Shown here piece after piece: positions 1 through 7,970 of a stretch of 64,000 nt of DNA. Under the pieces are notes generated by a model. That model searched no databases. It was not told the DNA's origin and saw only the letters and a program-made list of their open reading frames with translations. Position 1 is the first letter of the stretch, and each line of letters begins with the position of its first letter. The translations under genes were made by a program, and so were the position numbers. Source of the stretch: Planctomycetota bacterium (lineage in GTDB: Bacteria > Planctomycetota > UBA1135 > UBA2386); contig JADLFX010000047.1 of NCBI GenBank assembly GCA_020849665.1, forward strand, positions 1 to 64,000, in the 5' to 3' direction.

Positions 1-38
1 ACGAAGGCCTCTTCCTCGATCTGGAGCAGGTTGAGCAT
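1..38 (-). CDS. Possible 5' end of a gene running off the left edge
   Basis: An ATG at 38 reading leftwards opens a frame that stays open to the window edge and would begin MLNLLQIEEEAF. Only twelve codons are visible, so no family can be assigned. It runs in the same direction as the kinase gene that ends at 202, with a 163-bp gap. Its start codon lies at the base of a strong hairpin (38-78), which would occlude its ribosome-binding region. This could equally be a chance reading frame. Confidence 0.3.
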   Translation of the reverse strand, partial: MLNLLQIEEEAF

Positions 39-78
39 GGGTTCATGGGGTGAACCTGGAGTTCACCCCATGGACCCA
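38..78. promoter_or_regulatory. Strong 18-bp hairpin abutting a putative start codon
   Basis: Bases 38-55 are the reverse complement of 61-78 apart from one G-T pair, separated by a 5-nt loop (56-60). The core 12 bp (44-55 with 61-72) is perfect. On the minus strand the 3' arm ends at the ATG of the possible gene at 38. There is no T-run on either side, so an intrinsic terminator is unlikely. A translational control hairpin, or a stem shared by both strands, is possible. Confidence 0.5.
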
Positions 79-201
79 GTGCCCAGGATGCAGCGATGGT
101 GACGGGTGGGTTCAGGATCCTGCTGCAGGAGGGAGGGTGCACACTCCCCCTGTCCAGACTCCACTGTGGACACCACACACAATCTTGGTGGCCAGGATCC
201 C

Positions 202-1194
202 TCAGGCCGGAAAGAGGTCCGAGCCGCCGCGCAGCGCCGCGTCGAGAAGGGCCAGGTTCGGACCACGTTGGGCGTCCTCCTCACCCTGGGTGAGGTAGCC
301 GAAGCGCAGGCGGCGCAGGCCCAGATACACCAGCGCGGCGCGGATGCCCCACTCGGAACGGATGCGCTCCGAACCGACCCGGTCCTCGAAGTAGCGCTCC
401 ACCAGCCGCCGCTTCCACACCTGGGGCCGCGAGGTGTGGATCCAGAACCATGCGAAGTCGTGGTCGGCGTTGCCGATTCCGACCCGCTCGAAGTCCACGA
501 GGTAGGGGCGGCCCTCCTCGTCCACCAGGATGTTCTGCTCGGTGAAGTCGCCGTGCACCACGACCGGCTTGCGGCTCTCGAGCCAGCGCAGGGCCTCCTG
601 GAAGAACTCCTGCACGCGATTCCATCGGCTCTCGCCGATCACGTAGAGCACCGGGTCGTACATCAGGCGGGCGCGCTCGATGTAGCTCACGGCGTCCCAG
701 TGGTTCAGCGGGAAGTGCCGCCGGCCCAGCAGCATCTCGAGCGGGATACCGCGCAGCCGTTCGAGCAGCTCGAACACGTGGTCCATCGCCAGGACCTCCT
801 CGCGCGGGCCCACCGCCCACGCGATGCGCTGCAGGAGGATCCAGCGCGGCGGGTCCTTGGAGTCGATCAGGATGGTCTTGGGTGCCGGGAGGAGCGTGCG
901 TCCCGGGTCGGCGGAGTCCAGGAAGCGGTAGAACGCGCCCTCGCGGCGCGCGTAGTCCGCGAGCCGGATCTCGGGCGGGTAGAAGCGGCCGTCGGTGGGC
1001 GGGATGAAGTACTTCAGGAGGAAGGGCCGCCCGTCGACGCCGTCGCACGGGATCAGCACCGAGGAGCTGTGTCCCGACACCGGACGCATGCGCGGTGCGG
1101 GGGATTCGGTCAGCCCGAGCTCGTCGAGCACGGCGCGCGCCGCCGCCACGTGTTCTGCCGAGGGCTCTGCGGTCTCCGGTGTCAACGCCGTCAC
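202..1194 (-). CDS. Aminoglycoside phosphotransferase (APH/choline-kinase-like) family protein
   Basis: A 330-residue cytosolic kinase-fold protein. Visible motifs are an FLLKYF lysine segment near residue 61 (ATP contact), the catalytic loop HGDFTEQN (214-221) and the metal-binding VDFE (about 233-236) followed by a GNADHDFAWFW segment. This is the usual APH/choline kinase order. The substrate is not predictable: the family phosphorylates antibiotics, sugars, choline and lipid-linked compounds, and the context does not suggest resistance. The start chosen is a GTG (1194-1192) that overlaps the stop of the upstream cytochrome gene in a GTGA quartet. The two are therefore probably translated from one transcript, but no functional link between a kinase and a multiheme cytochrome is obvious. 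Confidence 0.75.
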   Translation of the reverse strand: MTALTPETAEPSAEHVAAARAVLDELGLTESPAPRMRPVSGHSSSVLIPCDGVDGRPFLLKYFIPPTDGRFYPPEIRLADYARREGAFYRFLDSADPGRTLLPAPKTILIDSKDPPRWILLQRIAWAVGPREEVLAMDHVFELLERLRGIPLEMLLGRRHFPLNHWDAVSYIERARLMYDPVLYVIGESRWNRVQEFFQEALRWLESRKPVVVHGDFTEQNILVDEEGRPYLVDFERVGIGNADHDFAWFWIHTSRPQVWKRRLVERYFEDRVGSERIRSEWGIRAALVYLGLRRLRFGYLTQGEEDAQRGPNLALLDAALRGGSDLFPA

Positions 1195-2201
1195 TCCAGG
1201 GGCAGGGTCTGTTTCGTGATGGTGGCGACCCTCTGGTCCTGGAACACGTGGTCGACCACGACCTCCACCCGATCCGCGCCGGCGGCGCGCGGGAACTTCA
1301 CCTCCCGGACCTCGCGCGCCCGCAGCTCGTTCTCCGAGGAGAACTCGACCACCTCCTTGCCGTGCTCCTTGCCGTCGCGGTCCTTGACCACGAGCGCGAC
1401 GGGGAACTTGCGCAGGGTCAAGCCTGGCACGCGGTGGCTGGCCGTGTTGGTGATGGTCACGACGATCTCCTTCTCGGTGGCCTTGGCCTCGAACTCGAAC
1501 GCCTTGGCGCAGAACTCGGGGTCGTTGGGGCCGAGGATCCTGTGGTTGCGGGTCTTGCGCTTCTCGCCCACCGGCTTGCCGGTCACCGGGCTGGTCGCGA
1601 GGTGGCGTTCGATCACCGGCATGTGGCACTGGTTGCAGGTCTTGCCCTCCTTCACGAAGCCTGCCTCCTCGAAATCGCGTCCCAGCGGCAGGACCGGACC
1701 GATCTTGGTGCTGTGGCAGCCGTTGCACATCGCCACCGAGGCCTCGCCGCTGAAGGCCGGGTCCTTGGCCACCGGGTGCGCGTCGGTCTTGCTGCCGAAG
1801 GGCCCGTGGATGGCGTCGTCGCTGCCCTTGTGGCAGGAGACGCAGGTGATCCCCTCGTCGTGGTTCGCCTTGCGCACCTCGGGGCGCTTGCCGAGGCGAT
1901 CCAGCACGCGGTCGGGGATGTGGCAGGCGTGGCAGAGCTCGGGCTTGCTCTTCTCCTTGATCGCGGCCTGGTAGACCGGGCTGAGCCAGGCCCGGTTGTG
2001 GGCGCGGTCCTTCCACTCGTCGTAGAACGCCTTGTGGCACATCGCGCAGGTCGCGGCCGCGTCGGGGTCCTTCTCCTGGTCCTGGGCGAGCGGGGTGGCG
2101 GTGGCCGCGGCCGGCGCCCCCTCCGGGGCCGGCAGCATGGGCTGGATCGCGACGAGACCTAGGAGGGGCGTTGCGCCGAGGAGCAGGCGGGCGAGGACCA
2201 T
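1191..2201 (-). CDS. Secreted pentaheme cytochrome c
   Basis: A 336-residue exported electron-transfer protein. Five CxxCH heme sites are visible: CAMCH (52-56), CHACH, CVSCH, CNGCH and CNQCH. All lie in the N-terminal two thirds, spaced as in the cytochrome c554/multiheme class. The C-terminal third lacks heme motifs and looks like a beta-rich domain. The start at ATG 2201 gives an N-terminal hydrophobic signal (residues 1-20). An in-frame ATG 75 bp upstream would bury that signal behind an arginine-rich stretch and is less likely. The spacing suggests a periplasmic redox partner; donor and acceptor are unknown. It is divergent from the DUF4388 gene across a 149-bp gap. Confidence 0.8.
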   Translation of the reverse strand: MVLARLLLGATPLLGLVAIQPMLPAPEGAPAAATATPLAQDQEKDPDAAATCAMCHKAFYDEWKDRAHNRAWLSPVYQAAIKEKSKPELCHACHIPDRVLDRLGKRPEVRKANHDEGITCVSCHKGSDDAIHGPFGSKTDAHPVAKDPAFSGEASVAMCNGCHSTKIGPVLPLGRDFEEAGFVKEGKTCNQCHMPVIERHLATSPVTGKPVGEKRKTRNHRILGPNDPEFCAKAFEFEAKATEKEIVVTITNTASHRVPGLTLRKFPVALVVKDRDGKEHGKEVVEFSSENELRAREVREVKFPRAAGADRVEVVVDHVFQDQRVATITKQTLPLE

Positions 2202-2350
2202 CGTGCGCCAGGATAGCCGCGGGCTCCCGGTCCGCGAAGCCGGGATCGCGCGCTCGCAAGGCGTCCGGGGTGGCACCCGGGCGGCGCTCCGAGGGGCCGC
2301 TTCCCCGTCAAGTTGGGCCCCGGCGTGTGTCGAAAGGAACGACGCAGCCC

Positions 2351-3658
2351 ATGACCACGCCCGTGGAGCCCGCGCAGGATCCCGACGATCGACTGTCGGG
2401 CGATCTCCGTGCCCGGATCAGCGCGATGGTCGATCGCGTCGTCAAGGGCGAGGAGAAGGGTGCCAAGGAGGAGCTGGAAGTCTTCCTGGTGAAGGCGTGG
2501 GAGCTGTGCCGGCGCAAGCTGGCGATGCAGGGCACCAAGGCCGACACGCGCGACCTGCTCGGCGAGATCCTGTTCTCGCGCCTGCGCCGCGGGTTCCGCG
2601 AGTTCCTGCGCACGGACGACGCCAAGGCCGAGCTGAAGGCCGCGGAGTGGGCGATCGGTGCGCTGGTGGCCGGCTCGGCGCTGTCCGACTTCGCGGCGGT
2701 CATCGACCGCGCGATCCTCGATGCCGGCTCGCTGCGCGAGTACAGCTTCGCCGGCCGAGCCGACTTCATCAGCCTCGAGGAGATCATGCAGCTGCTGGGC
2801 GCGGGCAAGCACGTCGGCTGCCTGAGCCTGGAGAAGCCGGACAACCGCCTCGACATCTACTTCGACCGCGGGATCGTGGCGTTCCTCGACCCGCACCACC
2901 TCGTGCGCCGCATGCTGCCCGGGCGCAGCAAGATGGCGATCCGCGAGATCCCGGCCAAGATGCTGGCCGACGCCGAGCAGCGCCGCACGCAGAAGGGCAC
3001 CCCGATCTTCCTCTCGCTGCGCGACCTCGGCTTCCTCAAGCCGGCGGAGCTGCGCGACGCGATGCGCCTGATGGGCACCGAGGTGCTCTACGACTTCCTG
3101 CGCGAACAGAACGAGGCCACCTTCTTCTACCGCCGCCTCGACGAGGTGCCGGACTTCGTGCGCGAGCACCACCTGCGCCTGGGGGTCACGCCGATCCTGC
3201 TGGAAGGCAACAAGCGCCTGGACGACTGGCGCAACCTGTGCCGCGCGTTCCCAGACCCCGATCAGGCGGTGCAGCAGGGTCAGGACATGTTCACGCGCCT
3301 GGCCGAGCTCGACCTGGGCGTCATGGAGATCAAGCTGCTGGCGTTCTTGAACGGCGAGAACTCGCCACGCCAGCTGGTCTCCCTCATGGGGCTGCCGTTG
3401 CAGGACGTCTACGCGATGCTCGTGCGCCTCGCGCGCGACGGCGTGGTGATCCCGCCCGGCGGCGACGAGAGCCTGCCCGACTCCGGCATGCTGCAGAGCG
3501 ACGACTCGATGGAGGAGGCGTTCGCGGCGCTGGATGCCAACGACGACGACGCCCAGCTGAACAACGCGCTCGACAAGGTCCTGGGCAGCCTCGGGGGCGA
3601 CGATGGCGGCGAGGGCAAGCTCGACCTCGACAAGCTCGACCTCGGCCGGCGCCGCTAG
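2351..3658 (+). CDS. DUF4388 (PATAN-like) domain protein
   Basis: A 435-residue soluble protein. Residues around 140-330 (SFAGRADFISLEEIMQLLGA, then LEKPDNRLDIYFDRGIVAF) match the DUF4388/PATAN pattern: a short helix for sub-complex selection followed by a beta segment reading out use of a phenotype-like pathway. A second, degenerate copy may lie at about 215-270 (FLSLRDLGFLKPAELRDAM). A winged-helix-like segment follows (about 330-375). The tail is a low-complexity acidic region ending in an LDLDKLDLG pattern. Such proteins occur in two-component and gliding or polarity regulation in other phyla; the role here is unknown. Its TAG stop is shared in a CTAG with the convergent gene. Confidence 0.7.
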   Translation: MTTPVEPAQDPDDRLSGDLRARISAMVDRVVKGEEKGAKEELEVFLVKAWELCRRKLAMQGTKADTRDLLGEILFSRLRRGFREFLRTDDAKAELKAAEWAIGALVAGSALSDFAAVIDRAILDAGSLREYSFAGRADFISLEEIMQLLGAGKHVGCLSLEKPDNRLDIYFDRGIVAFLDPHHLVRRMLPGRSKMAIREIPAKMLADAEQRRTQKGTPIFLSLRDLGFLKPAELRDAMRLMGTEVLYDFLREQNEATFFYRRLDEVPDFVREHHLRLGVTPILLEGNKRLDDWRNLCRAFPDPDQAVQQGQDMFTRLAELDLGVMEIKLLAFLNGENSPRQLVSLMGLPLQDVYAMLVRLARDGVVIPPGGDESLPDSGMLQSDDSMEEAFAALDANDDDAQLNNALDKVLGSLGGDDGGEGKLDLDKLDLGRRR

Positions 3659-4980
3659 CGCGGCCTGCCACGCTCGAAGCGCGCGACCCACAGGTCGCGC
3701 AGGAACGGCGCCTGGGCGGCCAGCTGGGCGAGCTCGAAGCCGTGCCGGGCGAACCAGCCGCGCAGGCGGCGCACCGTGACCGCGTGCCGCGTGGTCGCCC
3801 GTCCGGTGAGCCTCGTGCGCAGGGTCCGCGCCAGGCCGTGCGCCGACACCGGATGGAAGAAGCTGATCACCACCGCCCGTCCCGCGGCGCGCGCGGCCTC
3901 GGCCACCACGACCTTGGCGCGGCGCGGGTGGAGGTGGTGCAGGAAGCGGAACAGCACCACGGTGTCGACCGAGGCGTCGCGCACCGGCAGGCGTGCCGCG
4001 TCGGCGATCAGGAGCGGGCCGGTCCAGCCCGAGGCGCGTGCACCGGCGAGCATCGCCGGCGCGCGGTCCGCGCCCAGCACCCGCGCACCCTCGTGCGTGG
4101 CCAGGAAGCGGCCGATCCGCCCGGCGCCGCACGGCGAGTCGAGGACCAGACGGCCGCCCAGGTCGGGGAGCACACGCTGCAGCAGGCGCAGTTCGGCGGC
4201 GTGGCGGCGCGGCGCGCGGCGGGCGTAGGCGTCGCTCCTGCCGGGTCTCTGGTAGCGGGCATGGGTCGCGCCGGGCGGGAGGCGCGCGAGGATCCGTCCG
4301 GCCCGTTCCCGCAGTCCCGCGGCCCGCAGGTACGCGAGTGCCGCGCCGAGCTGCAGGCGTGGCGGCACGGCGAGGTCGGCGAGCGAGAGCGCCAGGCGGC
4401 GGAGGATCCGCACGGCGTCCGCAGGCCGGGCGCGCGCGCGCAGCACGCCGTTGGTCAGGTCCAGGACCGCGAAGCACCAAGGCGGACCACCGTCGAGGAG
4501 GAACACGTGGTCGGCCGAGAGATCGGGCAGGTGGACGCCGGAGGCGGCGAGCCGTCCGAGGTGGCGCGCCGCGTCCCGGAGGAGGCGCCCGTCGCCGCGG
4601 CGCCGCTCGAGCACCTGCGCCAGGGCCCGCCCCTGGATCGCCGCGCAGAGGAAGAACGACTCGGCGCCGCGCGTGCCGACCGCCACGACCCGCGCGGTGG
4701 CGAAGCCCCGCGCGACGATGGCCTGCGCCACCGCGGACTCGCGCGCCGCGTCGTGGCGGGCGCGCGGCCGCGTGAGGGCGTTGCGCACGCGGTGCTTCAG
4801 CGGCGTGTGCCGGTAGCGCTTCAGGAAGTACTCGCCCTCGGGGGTCACCAGCCGCACGACCTCGCGCGCGGCGTTGCGCGGGGCCGCGGGTGCCGCCGGC
4901 AGGGCCAGCACGGCGGCGGCGGTGGCGAAGCGCGCCCGCTCCGCGACCGAGGCGTCGAGCAGGTTCCAGGTGTCGGACAC
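3655..4980 (-). CDS. Fusion of Kdo/lipopolysaccharide-kinase-like domain and SAM methyltransferase
   Basis: A 441-residue two-domain protein. Residues 1-210 resemble the WaaP/InaA small-kinase fold: YFLKRY (51-56, lysine), a degenerate catalytic loop GVHLPDLSADHVFLL (148-162, with H150 and D153) and FAVLDLTN (170-177, with metal aspartate D174). Residues about 245-441 are a class I methyltransferase: motif I DSPCGAGRIG (281-290), an acidic end of strand 2 in LGADRAP, LPVRD, and a LFRFLHHL motif typical of the Methyltransf_11 type. A lipid-A-core or other glycolipid modifying role is plausible from family knowledge, but no LPS genes adjoin it. The histidine in the kinase loop is followed by LPD rather than GD, so kinase activity is uncertain. 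Confidence 0.7.
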   Translation of the reverse strand: MSDTWNLLDASVAERARFATAAAVLALPAAPAAPRNAAREVVRLVTPEGEYFLKRYRHTPLKHRVRNALTRPRARHDAARESAVAQAIVARGFATARVVAVGTRGAESFFLCAAIQGRALAQVLERRRGDGRLLRDAARHLGRLAASGVHLPDLSADHVFLLDGGPPWCFAVLDLTNGVLRARARPADAVRILRRLALSLADLAVPPRLQLGAALAYLRAAGLRERAGRILARLPPGATHARYQRPGRSDAYARRAPRRHAAELRLLQRVLPDLGGRLVLDSPCGAGRIGRFLATHEGARVLGADRAPAMLAGARASGWTGPLLIADAARLPVRDASVDTVVLFRFLHHLHPRRAKVVVAEAARAAGRAVVISFFHPVSAHGLARTLRTRLTGRATTRHAVTVRRLRGWFARHGFELAQLAAQAPFLRDLWVARFERGRPR

Positions 4981-5057
4981 GGGGCCGGACTCTAGCGTGG
5001 CGTCGCGCCGGTCTCCCGCGCCCTTGCCTCACGCGTGGGGCCGCGGAAGATCCCGCC

Positions 5058-6314
5058 ATGCCCACTCGTCCCGCGCGCCCGAACCTGTCCCGGGCGCTGC
5101 TCGAGCGCGTGCCGAAGTCCGACCTCCACGTCCACCTCGACGGCAGCCTCCGCCTGCAGACCCTGATCGAGCTGGCCCGAGCCCGCAAGGTCGCGCTGCC
5201 GAGCCAGACCCCCGAAGGGCTGCTGGAGCTGGTGTTCAAGCGCGCCTACCGCAACCTGCCCGAGTATCTCAAGGGCTTCGAGTTCACGGTGGCCACGCTG
5301 CAGGACCAGGAGGCCCTGGAACGGTCGGCCTACGAGCTGTGCATCGACTGCCGCCGGGAGAACGTGTTCTACGTCGAGGTGCGGTTCGCGCCCCAGCTGC
5401 ACGTGCACGGCGAACTCGACATCCGCGCGGTCCTGCGTGCGGTGGGCACCGGGCTGCAGCGCGCCGAGCGCGAGATCAACGGCGATCCCGAGATCGCCGC
5501 CGGCCGTCTGCCGCGCTTCCACGCCGGGATCATCGTCTGCGCGATGCGCTACTTCCTGCCGGTGTTCTCCGAACACTACCGCAACTACTTCGCCGCGCTG
5601 CCCACCGCGCCGCGCCAGCAGATCTACTCCCTGGCGTCCATGGAGCTGGCGCGTGCGTCGGTGCAGTCGGCGGAGGAGGACGGCGTGCCAGTGGTGGGGA
5701 TCGACCTCGCCGGGCAGGAGCGCGGCTTCCCCGCGCGCGACCACGTGGCCGCGTATCAGTTCGCCCACGACCACTTCCTGGGCAAGACTGTGCACGCCGG
5801 CGAGGACTACGGGCCGGAGTCGATCTTCCAGGCGATCACCGACTGCCACGCGGACCGCATCGGGCACGGGACCTGGCTCTTCTCGGCCGGACGGATCCGC
5901 GACCGTTCGATCGGGGATCGGCGCCGCTACATCGACAAGCTGGTGCAGTACGTCGCGGACCGGCGGATCACGCTGGAGGTCTGCCTGACCAGCAACCAGC
6001 AGACGCTCCCCGAGCTGCGCGCCGACCTGAGCCGCCACCCGTTCCGCCGCATGTGGCGCGAGCGGCTCTCGGTGTCGCTCTGCACCGACAACCGGCTCGT
6101 GTCGCGCACGACGATGACCGACGAGGTCGAGAAGGCCGTGACCACGTTCGGCCTGGGGCCGCGGGATCTGAAGAACCTGCTCGTGTACGGCTTCAAGCGC
6201 TCGTTCTTCCCCGGGCCGTACAAGGAGAAGCGCGAGTACGTGCGCTCGGTGCTGGACTGCATGGAACGCGTGATGCTCGAACTCGGCGTGGACGTGCGGC
6301 CGGTGGCCACCTGA
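5058..6314 (+). CDS. add: Adenosine deaminase family protein
   Basis: A 418-residue cytosolic amidohydrolase. The metal site is visible as HVH (24-26) within KSDLHVHLDGS, then VHAGEDYG (zinc histidine and catalytic glutamate), HADRIGHG and a C-terminal LCTDN where canonical enzymes have TDD. These are the classic adenosine/AMP deaminase landmarks; the usual product would be inosine. The replaced aspartate (TDN) and about 70 extra residues compared with typical 340-residue enzymes leave room for a related substrate such as aminodeoxyfutalosine or adenine. The ATG at 5058 was chosen because the HxH motif then sits at the usual distance from the N-terminus. Its TGA directly abuts the TCA of the convergent next gene. 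Confidence 0.8.
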   Translation: MPTRPARPNLSRALLERVPKSDLHVHLDGSLRLQTLIELARARKVALPSQTPEGLLELVFKRAYRNLPEYLKGFEFTVATLQDQEALERSAYELCIDCRRENVFYVEVRFAPQLHVHGELDIRAVLRAVGTGLQRAEREINGDPEIAAGRLPRFHAGIIVCAMRYFLPVFSEHYRNYFAALPTAPRQQIYSLASMELARASVQSAEEDGVPVVGIDLAGQERGFPARDHVAAYQFAHDHFLGKTVHAGEDYGPESIFQAITDCHADRIGHGTWLFSAGRIRDRSIGDRRRYIDKLVQYVADRRITLEVCLTSNQQTLPELRADLSRHPFRRMWRERLSVSLCTDNRLVSRTTMTDEVEKAVTTFGLGPRDLKNLLVYGFKRSFFPGPYKEKREYVRSVLDCMERVMLELGVDVRPVAT

Positions 6315-7847
6315 TCAGCGGCCGGGGCGGGTCGGAGGATGCATGCGCTGGCGCAGCTCCTCGTACGCCATCCGCGGCCGGCCCTCGCGCGTCAGCAGGC
6401 CCTGGCTGCGGCGCCCGTCCACCAGGTCGTCGATCGTCACGCCGGTGATCGAGGTGGTGCTCACGGCCATCTCCAGGACGTTCGCCAGGTAGGTCCACTG
6501 GCCGAGCTCGCCGCCGCAGACGTGCGGCCCGGCTCCGGCGGCCACGATCTCGACCGGGCGCGAGCCCGGCGTGCGCCGGCTCCAGCGCTGCACCATCTCG
6601 ATGCCGTTCTCGGCCTCGCGCAGGGTGCCCGGACCGGCGTTGAGGTCCAGCCCGACCACGTCGACGGGCGAGTCGTCCGCCTTGAGGCGGCGGAAGAGCT
6701 CGGCCGAGTCGAGGAGGCGGGGTTCCAGGGCCACCGCGAGCTTCACCTTGGCGTTCGCCTGGCGCGCGTCCTTGGCACAGCGCTCGATGACCTTCATCCA
6801 CTCGTCCAGGGTCGGCGGCCGCATCACCAGCGGGCCGAGGCCCCGGAACGGCGAACGGAACAGCACCAGGAGGTCGGGCGCCAGCCGCTCGGCGGCCAGC
6901 CACTGGGTCTTGGCGAACTCGCTTGAGAGCTCGTCCAGCGTGCGTGCCGGCCGCCGGGCCAGCGCGCGTCCCGGGGCGATCACGACGCTGATGCGGGCGC
7001 CGAGCTGGCGGCAGTAGTCGAACTCCTCCCGCACCTGCGCCAGCAGCGGCTCGTCCTCGAAGAGCTCCGGGCCGGCCTCCACGCTCACGCGCCGCACGCC
7101 GAGGGTCACCAGGCGCGCCCGCCACGCCTTGCGCGTGCCGTCGTCCAGGAGCCGGTCGGCGATCGGCAGGAACACCCCGACCTCGGTGGCCCCGCTCAGG
7201 GTCCATGGCGTCGTCGTCGCCGTGGTCGGCTCGCGGTAGCTGTGGGCCCGCACGTAGGCGGCCGGCATGGCGATGGCCATCAGCCAGGTCATGCCCGCGG
7301 CCAGCAGGCTGGCCAGGAGCAGCGCGAACGTGTGCCCGGGCCGGTAGGCGAGCCAGAGCGGCAGCAGGAAGGGCAGGTGCAGGTAGACCGGATTGACCTC
7401 GGCGTCCAGGCAGCCGACGCGGGTCTGGACCAGGGCGTGCCCCGCGGTGACCGCGGCGCCGAACGTGGACAGGTCCAGCCCGGCGAGGTCCTGGAGCACA
7501 CGCACCGTGTACACGCCCGCCAGTCCGGCGTCGTAGAGGAGCACGGGCAGCGCGAGCAGGCGCAGTGCCAGCGACTGGTGCGCCAGCGTGACCACGTTGG
7601 ACCAGGTCGCGGCCAGCGCGAGGATCGGCAGCAGTGCGGTCGCCGGCGCGAGCCACGAGACCTCGCCCAGGCCGCGCAGGACCGACACCACGAGGGCAGG
7701 CGGCAGGAGCAACCCTGCGACCAGCGTCCACGCGCGATGCGACCCGCCATGCTCCTCGATCCGTGCCGCCGCCGTGACCACCGCCCATAGGCAGAGCGCT
7801 GCGGCGATCCCGTTCAGGAGCAGGTAGAGGATCCACGACGTGGACAC
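6315..7847 (-). CDS. Membrane protein with C-terminal glycoside-hydrolase-like TIM barrel
   Basis: A 510-residue protein. The first about 220 residues contain some six hydrophobic segments; residues about 225-510 form a soluble domain. Near the C-terminus, VTIDDLVDG followed by GLLTREGRPRMAYEELRQ recalls the end of clan-A hydrolases of the GH10 type, where the last strand leads to a 'GLL..dGrpKpAy' helix. EAGPELFED near the start of the domain could carry an acidic catalytic residue. Substrate unknown; it is probably a membrane-anchored barrel facing the periplasm. The GTG start at 7847 is preceded by AAGGAG at only 2-nt spacing, which is unusually short, and the next start may be used instead. 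It is divergent from another barrel-like gene at 7971. Confidence 0.55.
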   Translation of the reverse strand: MSTSWILYLLLNGIAAALCLWAVVTAAARIEEHGGSHRAWTLVAGLLLPPALVVSVLRGLGEVSWLAPATALLPILALAATWSNVVTLAHQSLALRLLALPVLLYDAGLAGVYTVRVLQDLAGLDLSTFGAAVTAGHALVQTRVGCLDAEVNPVYLHLPFLLPLWLAYRPGHTFALLLASLLAAGMTWLMAIAMPAAYVRAHSYREPTTATTTPWTLSGATEVGVFLPIADRLLDDGTRKAWRARLVTLGVRRVSVEAGPELFEDEPLLAQVREEFDYCRQLGARISVVIAPGRALARRPARTLDELSSEFAKTQWLAAERLAPDLLVLFRSPFRGLGPLVMRPPTLDEWMKVIERCAKDARQANAKVKLAVALEPRLLDSAELFRRLKADDSPVDVVGLDLNAGPGTLREAENGIEMVQRWSRRTPGSRPVEIVAAGAGPHVCGGELGQWTYLANVLEMAVSTTSITGVTIDDLVDGRRSQGLLTREGRPRMAYEELRQRMHPPTRPGR

Positions 7848-7970
7848 GTCTCCTTTCTCGACAGGCCGGCTGGCCCGACTGGAACCGATCCTCACGGAAG
7901 TTCCGTTGCGATCGGACCGGGGGCGCGAATCCCGGGCCGGGTCCGGGACCGCGGCCCGCGCTACGCTCCC

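Noticed and set aside
106..1974. Plus-strand 622-codon frame over the kinase and cytochrome genes
   Set aside because: Antisense to two genes with strong motifs; no domain or plausible start signal.
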